A stretch of DNA of 5,092 nucleotides, from contig CAZTME010000076.1 of assembly GCA_964614795.1 (NCBI GenBank), positions 1-5,092 on the forward strand, written 5' to 3'. Within the stretch, counting starts at the first letter, position 1. Every line of letters begins with the position of its first letter. Shown in pieces: positions 1 to 5,092 of the stretch. This DNA is from CAZTME01 sp964614795 (lineage in GTDB: Bacteria; Patescibacteriota; Microgenomatia; UBA1400; PJMF01). Below the pieces are notes generated by a model that was not told the origin of the DNA, ran no database searches, and saw only the letters and a list, made by a program, of their open reading frames with translations. Made by a program: the position numbers and the translations under genes.

Positions 1-372
1 ATTTGGATCAACAGAACCTCCATCAAAGTTAACATACATGTTGGGCCCCATGATTTCCTGTACCCATTCTATAGCCACAAATCTCACAGTATTTCTTACC
101 AAACATTCCAGTGATGGGGTGGAGCAACCTGTTTCTGAAACCGCCTTGTTGTAGGCGTCAAAATCGTCTTTGGTGTAATTTATTAGCCAAGGATTGTTGG
201 CGGTTCCATCTGGGGTGCCACCATTATTATTATTATTATTATTATTATTTGCCCCAGTCGCAGAGCTCTGATCTTCATCGGTTGTTTGAGCATTTACCGG
301 TGGTGACGCATAAAAAAACCCAGCCAAAAGCAACAACAAAATAAAGCCAGCAGAAAATAGCCAACGTTTCAT
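1..372 (-). CDS. Exported protein with signal peptide and poly-Asn linker, N-terminal part (runs off left edge)
   Basis: I do not recognise the family. The 124 visible residues begin with a classical Sec signal peptide: the basic start MKRW, a hydrophobic core around residues 5-21 (FILLLLLAGFF), and a likely signal peptidase I site after VNA at residue 28, giving a mature end of QTTDEDQ. Residues 29-60 are a polar low-complexity linker containing nine consecutive Asn (residues 42-50). The folded part seems to begin near PWLINYTKDDFDAYNKAV at about residue 61. Two cysteines at residues 83 and 90 (GCSTPSLEC) could form a disulfide outside the cytoplasm. The frame is still open at position 1, so the C-terminus is missing. 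The start is fixed because an in-frame TAG directly precedes the ATG and no other in-frame Met occurs before residue 108. The gene is divergent from the DHH-like gene. An extracellular, periplasmic or surface-anchored role is inferred only from the signal peptide. Confidence 0.85.
   Translation of the reverse strand, partial: MKRWLFSAGFILLLLLAGFFYASPPVNAQTTDEDQSSATGANNNNNNNNNGGTPDGTANNPWLINYTKDDFDAYNKAVSETGCSTPSLECLVRNTVRFVAIEWVQEIMGPNMYVNFDGGSVDPN
223..249 (-). repeat. (AAT)9 trinucleotide microsatellite encoding nine Asn
   Basis: Nine perfect ATT units on the plus strand read as nine AAT Asn codons in the exported protein, between its signal peptide and its first likely folded segment. All nine codons are identical although AAC is used for Asn elsewhere in the same gene, which suggests expansion by replication slippage. 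A change in copy number would alter linker length without breaking the frame. Confidence 0.9.
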
Positions 373-382
373 CTAGTTGTAG

Positions 383-392
383 ATTATATCAA
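383..392 (-). promoter_or_regulatory. Extended -10 promoter for the exported protein; near-leaderless transcript
   Basis: On the minus strand the sequence TTGATATAAT contains a perfect -10 hexamer TATAAT (388 down to 383) preceded by TG plus one base, the extended -10 arrangement. No good -35 lies at the usual spacing: the hexamer 17 bp upstream reads TAGGCA, while TTGCCA at 420-415 is too far away. A start about 6-7 bases downstream would give a leader of only about 4-5 nt before the ATG at 372. No Shine-Dalgarno sequence is present, so translation is probably leaderless or nearly so. Confidence 0.55.
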
Positions 393-445
393 TTTCTTAA
401 CTGAGTGCCTAGTGTGGCAATGTAGTAAATCAAAAAATATCAAAC

Positions 446-474
446 TTGATCTTTGTGAGTAGTTGTGAGATACT
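446..474 (+). promoter_or_regulatory. Predicted promoter for the DHH-like gene (-35 TTGATC, -10 GATACT)
   Basis: A -35-like TTGATC (446-451) and a -10-like GATACT (469-474) are separated by exactly 17 bp, and TG plus one base precedes the -10 (466-468), an extended -10 feature. Each hexamer matches consensus at four of six positions. Transcription would start near 481, giving a leader of about 13 nt with no convincing Shine-Dalgarno (only AAGAAA). This is motif matching by eye, without transcript data. Confidence 0.45.
453..469 (+). promoter_or_regulatory. Tandem TTGTGAG repeat, candidate operator within the promoter
   Basis: TTGTGAG occurs at 453-459 and again at 463-469, exactly 10 bp apart, which is about one helical turn. 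The pair occupies the spacer of the predicted promoter and the second copy touches the -10. A regulator bound to the same DNA face at both copies would block RNA polymerase. No regulator gene is visible here, and a 7-bp repeat can arise by chance. Confidence 0.3.
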
Positions 475-494
475 TTCGCGCAAGAAAATAATCT

Positions 495-2390
495 ATGAAT
501 GTATCTGGCGAACAATTGGCTCAAATTGCTTCACTTTTTTTAGAGAAAGATATTAATCGCGTTTTAATTTTCATTCCCCCTCAAGCTAAACTAGATACGT
601 GTGCGGCGGGATTGGCATGGAAAAAAGTGCTGGAACTTCAGCAAAAGGAAGTGAGTATTATTTCTGCTTTAAAACCTTCGTTTGAAGAGGGAGAGCTTTC
701 TGGAACGGAAGTAATTACTCAAGAATTGGGTGGGGATAACTTAATCATCCATTTTCCATATCAACCAGACCAAGTAGACAAAATTACTTCACACATTGGA
801 GAACAAACAAATCGTTTTTACTTAACAATCAAGCCGAAAAACGGCGTCAAACCAATTTCTTTGGAGGAAGTGGAAATCGGATATGCTGGTGCATCGGCGG
901 ATGCGTTGGTGTTGCTAGACGTTAACTCAAGCGATCAGCTTGAACCATACTTCACTGAGTTTCCTGATTTGTTTAGAAATACTCCCAGTTTAGTTGTTTC
1001 TCAATACGGCTTGCCCGAAATTGGTGTGGTCAAGCTGGAAACTCAGGGGGCGGCCAGTTTGAGTGAAGAATCAACTCATTTGTTTTTGCAGTTGGGATGG
1101 GAAATAGAGGGTAATGCGGCCACCGCCTTGTTAAGAGGCATAGAGGAGTGTACGCAGTGGCTAGCTTCTCCGGTGGCAACAGCTAATACTTTCGAAGCGG
1201 TGGCCGCATTACTTCGCGCTGGCGCGAAGCGCCAGCGCAGACCAAGTAAAAATAATTCTTCAATAACAACCGGCCAAAATACTGATAGCACTAATTTCGC
1301 CCAGCCTTTAAACTTCGGCCCAATTATTCAAAACAATTCCAATCGGCCACAATTCAACCAACCAATCAGTGACGAATCGTCAGTTAATTCAACCAAATTT
1401 CAATCTTCATCAACTCAATCTGCAGGCTCCAACCCACTGATTAAAAACAATCCCCTTCAATCTCAGCCGGGCCAACCTTTCAAGGCTGAGTCTTCTATTG
1501 ATTTTAATAATTCACAATCCCGAACCAATCAATTGAAAGCATTTGATTCAGATTTCGAATCTGAACTCAGGACGGAAGCAGTGAGAGAATATCAAAAATC
1601 TTTGAAAAATTTGGATGAAGCGAGGGGAGAATCGGAAGCATCTGGTTCAAGCCGGCATAAAACCGCAACTGCAGTTTTAGGCTCAATTCCTAGTGAAAGC
1701 CCATCTTCAACTCCAGCCCCATCGATTTCAACCACTCACTCCTTGGCGGAAGTTCTAAGGCAGAAACAAAACGAGTTGCAAACTCTTTCTGGTAAATCAG
1801 GTCAATATGAATCTTCAACGTTATCTCAAAACACCCCTCAGCCTGATTTATCAGCCTGGCCTGATGAAATAATAGAAGATGATTTTGTCGACAACTATGA
1901 TCAATCCAATCGTTCTGATCAATCAGATATATTAGATAAACAATACTTATCTCAACCAGAAGATCTTAAAGATCGGGCATTGAAAAAAACTCAGGCTCAA
2001 GAATCATTCTCAGGTGCTTCAATTAATCAAAATTATAAAGAAGATATGGAGCTTAGTTCATCAAAATCGGATATTTCTGCAAAACAAACCGCTATTGAAA
2101 ATTTTCATCAACCTGATTTGCTCACATCAAACAATCCCAAGATTTCATCTTCAGAAGTGCCTGCTCAAAATCCTTCGACCAAACAAGTGCAGAATGAAAA
2201 TGACTCTTCAACTCAACAAAAATCCATTCAAAATCAGATCCTGACATCAGCACAGCCCGAAAAAGCGTCTCGCTCAAAGAAAAACGGTGGTCACTACTTG
2301 CGTCAAAAAAACAAATTTATGCGCAGAAGAAAATTGACGGGTTCTACCGGTCGTTATATGGGTAGAAAAAAATATCAAAAAAAAGCATAA
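495..2390 (+). CDS. DHH-family-like pseudoenzyme (NrnA/PAP phosphatase fold) with long disordered Ser/Asn/Gln tail and basic C-terminus
   Basis: Residues ~1-245 follow the DHH phosphoesterase plan: a beta strand VLIFIPP leading to the first motif, KEVSIIS after the first helix, the SADALVLLD strand, and the family-like close NAATALLRGI then TFEAVAALLRAGA. In active NrnA-type enzymes these motifs hold manganese and cleave short RNA or pAp. Here HxxxDxD is P28...K32.D34, the DHH triad position reads SQY (169-171), and the Asp of the usual GIxTDT motif aligns with C219; D34 and D142 survive. The C-terminal DHHA1 substrate domain is absent. Instead residues ~250-590 are low complexity (43 of 90 residues at 251-340 are Ser, Asn or Gln), with a possible helix at 352-376, another at 415-431, and an acidic patch at 456-470. 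Residues 592-631 are strongly basic (16 Lys/Arg in 40), which suggests nucleic-acid or membrane-surface binding. The start is fixed by an in-frame TAA two codons upstream. With only two Cys and no signal peptide it is probably cytoplasmic. The DHH relationship is judged from motif pattern only. Confidence 0.75.
   Translation: MNVSGEQLAQIASLFLEKDINRVLIFIPPQAKLDTCAAGLAWKKVLELQQKEVSIISALKPSFEEGELSGTEVITQELGGDNLIIHFPYQPDQVDKITSHIGEQTNRFYLTIKPKNGVKPISLEEVEIGYAGASADALVLLDVNSSDQLEPYFTEFPDLFRNTPSLVVSQYGLPEIGVVKLETQGAASLSEESTHLFLQLGWEIEGNAATALLRGIEECTQWLASPVATANTFEAVAALLRAGAKRQRRPSKNNSSITTGQNTDSTNFAQPLNFGPIIQNNSNRPQFNQPISDESSVNSTKFQSSSTQSAGSNPLIKNNPLQSQPGQPFKAESSIDFNNSQSRTNQLKAFDSDFESELRTEAVREYQKSLKNLDEARGESEASGSSRHKTATAVLGSIPSESPSSTPAPSISTTHSLAEVLRQKQNELQTLSGKSGQYESSTLSQNTPQPDLSAWPDEIIEDDFVDNYDQSNRSDQSDILDKQYLSQPEDLKDRALKKTQAQESFSGASINQNYKEDMELSSSKSDISAKQTAIENFHQPDLLTSNNPKISSSEVPAQNPSTKQVQNENDSSTQQKSIQNQILTSAQPEKASRSKKNGGHYLRQKNKFMRRRKLTGSTGRYMGRKKYQKKA
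1212..1238 (+). repeat. Perfect 10-bp GC-rich inverted repeat (GAA triloop) inside the DHH-like gene, overlapped by a second palindrome
   Basis: Arm GCGCTGGCGC (1216-1225), loop GAA (1226-1228) and arm GCGCCAGCGC (1229-1238) form a perfect hairpin. Its apex contains GCGAAGC, known as an exceptionally stable DNA mini-hairpin. A competing inverted repeat, CTTCGCGC (1212-1219) with GCGCGAAG (1222-1229), shares the same bases, so the two structures are mutually exclusive. The element encodes residues RAGAKRQR (241-248), precisely at the junction of folded core and disordered tail. It is far more GC-rich than the AT-rich sequence after it. No run of T follows, so it is not a standard terminator. 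Confidence 0.85.
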
Positions 2391-2505
2391 CTTTCCTTAA
2401 TTAAGTCACTAATTATCAGGTTAAGAGGCGTGTGTAGAGTGCTCAAGCCTAATCCTTGGCTTTGCCTAGTCTTGAATCAGAGAGGCGACCGATAATCAAG
2501 TCTAA
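2391..2505. other. Convergent intergenic spacer with small degenerate repeats and a weak hairpin
   Basis: This spacer separates the 3' ends of two convergent genes. No coding frame or RNA gene is evident. It holds a palindrome CTTAATTAAG (2396-2405) and a weak stem AAGCC (2445-2449) with GGCTT (2458-2462) around an 8-nt loop. It also holds imperfect repeats: AAGTC, two bases, TAATTA (2403-2415) against AAGTC-TAATTA (2498-2508), and ATCAG, four bases, AGAGGCG (2415-2430) against the same words abutting (2476-2487). ATTATC (2412-2417) is also inverted relative to GATAAT (2491-2496). The stem might help end transcription on either strand, but it has no proper T tract, so I do not call it a terminator. 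Confidence 0.5.
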
Positions 2506-5092
2506 TTACTGTGGATTAGCACTAGAGCCGATTGTTGCATCTTCGTTTGTTGGTGGGCGAGAAGTTTGACAATCCGTTCTTGAGGAACAAACTCGGGCCA
2601 CCCTGGTCGCGCCTCTTGGAAAAAGTCTTGTATAAGACGGAAAATCAATATCTACCGCCCAGCGCTGCCCATTGTATTTTGTTCCATCATAAAGACATGG
2701 TGCATGGATAGTTTGAGCGACATCTATAACCGCAAAAGGTCCTTGAACTAAACCACCAGCCGTTTGAATATAGACAGATTTGATAGCGTTGGGATCGGGA
2801 CGACCGCTATCGTAGGCGGTTCTGTAATAAAGATCTCCAACACGTAGTAAAGCCACACAACCAACGTATTTTTCCCCATTGGGTAGGGTGGGATTGGGAT
2901 TGTTGTTAAGATCGTCAAGTTCGCAATTAACTAGAGTGGAGTTGCCCACCATGTATGATCCAGCCCTGCCATTGAGCTTACTAATTAAAGTGTTTTGCAT
3001 CACACCTTCTTCATACATCGTGGCAACACCAATAAAGGTGGTGGGCGATTCACCGTAATAATCAAAGGCCTCAAGCGGGGTGGTGGAGTTGCATTGATCA
3101 CTATTACTATTATTTCCAACAGGAATGGTGGCTCCACCGGGAGCGCCAATTAATGAGGCTAGATCTCCACCGCACATATCCAGCAAAAACTCTTGAGTGT
3201 TTCTACAGCCGGCTAAATATTTATAAGTTTGTTGGGATGTGGCCACCAAACTACGTTGCACACTATGAAGCCAAAAACCCAGTTTGGCCCCTAAAATTGT
3301 TTGAGGTTTGGGTGCTTTGGTGGCCAAAGTTTGGAAAGAAAGAGTATAGGTTGGACAGATATACTTAATTCTTTCTTCACCATTGATATCTTTATATTTT
3401 TCTTCTTTGCATTCTTCTTTTCTGCCTTCCGTAAAACTCCATGATTGACCATCTCCCACAAAAGAGGTGGTTGTTTCTGTAATTTCAAAACGATCTTTCG
3501 ATTCGGCTTGTTCAATCAAATCCTGAATTTGTCTGGTAGAAAAGAAGGAGCCGGCAAGCACTGCTTCAACAGTTCTTAAATCGTAGCCAACGGGATAAAT
3601 TAAAAAGTGATTGACCGACAAATCGTTAGTGGTGGCGCCACCCGGCACGTGTTGATCCGGTGTGACGAAAAATCTGGATTTAATGCTCCAATCTTCATCG
3701 CAATCTCCTTTTTGAGTGCTGGCAAAACCAGGATCTTTGTCTCCATTTGGAGTTCTATGAGTACAGTTGTCTTGACTGAATAATTTTTCCAAGAAGGCCA
3801 CTCCCCATTCTTCAGTAAATGTTCTTGAAGGATTGCTTAGCGGGTTAAGCGTGCCGGGATCATTAATATAATCGGCGGTTTCCATACGAGTTGTGCAAGC
3901 CAAATCTTCTTCGCCTCCCGAATCTTTTTCATCTGCAAGATTGCCAAGTTGCTGGTCACTGGCTAAGGAGCACATAAAACCAGCTTTGGGTTGTTCTTGA
4001 GCGGGAATGGCGTTACCAGCTTCATTGGTAATTATGGGTGTAACCGTCCACTTGCTATAATGTTCGCCAACCTTGACGGGTATTTCCCATTGGCAAGTGG
4101 CTCCATTGCATGCTTGTGTGGCCAAAACTTCGATATCTTGGTCGCCAATGGGTTTGCCGGCGTTTTTGCCCGCATCCGCTCCGGCGGTTTCCGGACAAAA
4201 CCAAGTTTGCTCGCTACCGTTTTCGGAAACACACTTGTTATTTTTGTCAATTTTTAATTGATAGGAAGTGGCTTTTTCTACACTTGCCCAATTTAAGGTA
4301 ATTGTTGCCGTCCCTTCACTGGACACTTTGCACGAAGCGCTACTGTGTCCCTCTGGATTGTATTGTTGTTCGAGACCTGGTTTAAATCTCAAAACGGCCG
4401 AAAGAGCGTTGTGCATTTCTTTTGCTGCGTTGCCATTCATGAATGACGGACTAGTTGTGTCATGAAATTGTTTGGAAACAACCTCAAATTTTTGCGAAGA
4501 TACTTTTGGAATGACAATCCAATCTATATTTGCACCAGCACGAACACAACTGTTTCGATTGCCGGTTTGACCTTCCTGGCCGGAAGCGGTGCAACCAAGA
4601 ATTAATTCGGAAACCATTTTTTCGCTTCCACCACAATTTTTTCCCTTAAAAGATTTAATATATAAATCTCCATAATTTCGACTGTTGGTTAAGATTTTTT
4701 CCGAAGCCCTTCCCGGCGACTGAAGCTTAAAGCCCTCTCCTTCGGGACCTCCCCCATTAACAATGTAGGCGTTCATGTCACCCAAAATAATTAATCTTTG
4801 TTTGATGTCGTCGCTCATTTGACCAACAGCTTTGTACAATTCGGTGGGTTGTTTGCATCCAGAATTCTCGGAATCATTAGATGGATGAGCGCTAATGACC
4901 CACACATCTCCATGCCATGGAGTGCGAACTTTGGCCATCATGGCTCTACCCACATCGCTTGGAAGTCTGTAGGTCTCCACGATAGGAAAGCGAGAAAGGA
5001 TGTAGATACCCGAGCCCGGTGCTCGGCCACTAGAATCTGTGGCTGTGTTACTTTGACGAACGACATGCATTGAGCCATAGCCTTTTTCTTCC
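2506..5092 (-). CDS. Large probably secreted protein: EEP nuclease/phosphatase domain, Fn3-like domain, ~500-residue unassigned C-terminal region (N-terminus beyond right edge)
   Basis: The frame is open to the right edge (EEKGYGS precedes the first visible Met at 5070), so that Met is unlikely to be the true start. Residue numbers here count from it. Residues ~1-230 are the C-terminal two thirds of an endonuclease/exonuclease/phosphatase domain, the Mg-dependent DNase I/sphingomyelinase fold. Visible motifs are GSGIYILSRFPIVE (19-32), VISAHPSND (58-66), the catalytic strand LIILGDMNA (93-101, D98 and N100), NIDWIVIP (181-188), and the closing MHNALSAVLRF (219-229). In the last, His220 is kept but the Asp of the usual SDH is Met219. 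Residues ~245-350 resemble a fibronectin III-like sandwich (ATITLNWASVEKATSYQLKI, later WTVTPI). Residues ~350-854 match nothing I know. The 23 spread-out cysteines fit disulfide bonding outside the cytoplasm. Substrate cannot be told: DNA, RNA, phospholipid and phosphoesters are all possible. The stop is TAA; the upstream metal-binding Asn/Glu and any signal peptide lie outside the window. Confidence 0.82.
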   Translation of the reverse strand, partial: EEKGYGSMHVVRQSNTATDSSGRAPGSGIYILSRFPIVETYRLPSDVGRAMMAKVRTPWHGDVWVISAHPSNDSENSGCKQPTELYKAVGQMSDDIKQRLIILGDMNAYIVNGGGPEGEGFKLQSPGRASEKILTNSRNYGDLYIKSFKGKNCGGSEKMVSELILGCTASGQEGQTGNRNSCVRAGANIDWIVIPKVSSQKFEVVSKQFHDTTSPSFMNGNAAKEMHNALSAVLRFKPGLEQQYNPEGHSSASCKVSSEGTATITLNWASVEKATSYQLKIDKNNKCVSENGSEQTWFCPETAGADAGKNAGKPIGDQDIEVLATQACNGATCQWEIPVKVGEHYSKWTVTPIITNEAGNAIPAQEQPKAGFMCSLASDQQLGNLADEKDSGGEEDLACTTRMETADYINDPGTLNPLSNPSRTFTEEWGVAFLEKLFSQDNCTHRTPNGDKDPGFASTQKGDCDEDWSIKSRFFVTPDQHVPGGATTNDLSVNHFLIYPVGYDLRTVEAVLAGSFFSTRQIQDLIEQAESKDRFEITETTTSFVGDGQSWSFTEGRKEECKEEKYKDINGEERIKYICPTYTLSFQTLATKAPKPQTILGAKLGFWLHSVQRSLVATSQQTYKYLAGCRNTQEFLLDMCGGDLASLIGAPGGATIPVGNNSNSDQCNSTTPLEAFDYYGESPTTFIGVATMYEEGVMQNTLISKLNGRAGSYMVGNSTLVNCELDDLNNNPNPTLPNGEKYVGCVALLRVGDLYYRTAYDSGRPDPNAIKSVYIQTAGGLVQGPFAVIDVAQTIHAPCLYDGTKYNGQRWAVDIDFPSYTRLFPRGATRVARVCSSRTDCQTSRPPTNEDATIGSSANPQ

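Noticed and set aside
111..344. Plus-strand 77-codon open frame with a run of Tyr
   Set aside because: It is antisense to the exported protein; the Tyr run is only the (AAT)9 tract read on the other strand, and the rest has no protein-like pattern.
406..419. TGCC/GGCA inverted repeat in the divergent promoter region
   Set aside because: Arms of four bases are too short to support an operator call.
1076..1291. Minus-strand 71-codon open frame
   Set aside because: It lies wholly antisense to the DHH-like core, which has clear family motifs in the plus frame.
2014..2244. Plus-strand 76-codon open frame in another phase
   Set aside because: It is a shadow of the low-complexity tail of the DHH-like gene; its Lys/Ile-rich composition is a by-product of AT-rich sequence.
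2286..2294. GGH in the DHH-like tail resembling the GGGH of DHHA1 domains
   Set aside because: It stands in a short, strongly basic tail without the surrounding DHHA1 fold, so the match is probably chance.
2444..2464. Hairpin CAAGCC/GGCTTTG as an intrinsic terminator
   Set aside because: The stem is only 5-6 bp with a bulge and an 8-nt loop, and neither strand has a T tract directly after it.
5068..5070. ATG at 5070 as the start of the EEP gene
   Set aside because: The frame stays open to the window edge, and the EEP domain lacks its N-terminal metal-binding motifs at this point, so the real start is further upstream.
3153..5073. Several 60-90 codon open frames on both strands within the EEP gene
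   Set aside because: All overlap the long coherent EEP/Fn3-like reading frame and none shows a recognisable motif or start signal.

Overview
This window looks like part of a small-genome, AT-leaning bacterium, most plausibly from the Candidate Phyla Radiation (Patescibacteria). The reasons are indirect: a degenerate DHH-family core fused to a long disordered tail, very large Cys-rich proteins of apparent extracellular type with little recognisable homology, and start sites without a clear Shine-Dalgarno sequence. There are no marker genes or rRNA, so this placement is an inference. TGA never occurs inside a reading frame here, so the standard bacterial code fits.

Layout. Positions 1-372 (minus) hold the first 124 residues of an exported protein with a signal peptide and a nine-Asn run; it continues past the left edge. 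Positions 373-494 are a divergent promoter region between it and the next gene. Positions 495-2390 (plus) encode a complete 631-residue protein. Its first ~245 residues have the shape of a DHH phosphoesterase (NrnA/oligoribonuclease type), but most metal-binding residues are replaced. This is followed by about 340 residues of Ser/Asn/Gln-rich disorder and a strongly basic C-terminus. A 10-bp perfect GC hairpin lies in the coding sequence exactly where the folded core meets the tail. Positions 2391-2505 are a convergent intergenic spacer with small degenerate repeats. Positions 2506-5092 (minus) encode the C-terminal 861 complete residues of a very large protein that starts beyond the right edge. 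It has an endonuclease/exonuclease/phosphatase (EEP) domain, then a fibronectin III-like beta domain, then about 500 unassigned Cys-containing residues.

How the genes relate. No operon is visible: the first pair is divergent and the second pair convergent. Two of the three proteins look exported (signal peptide in one, 23 cysteines in the other), while the central one looks cytoplasmic (two cysteines, basic tail). A secreted nuclease or phosphatase would suit nucleotide scavenging by a host-dependent cell, and a catalytically degraded DHH protein with a basic tail could bind nucleic acid. Both ideas are inference. The best candidates for something undescribed are the DHH pseudoenzyme with its disordered tail, the internal hairpin, and the large C-terminal region of the EEP protein.
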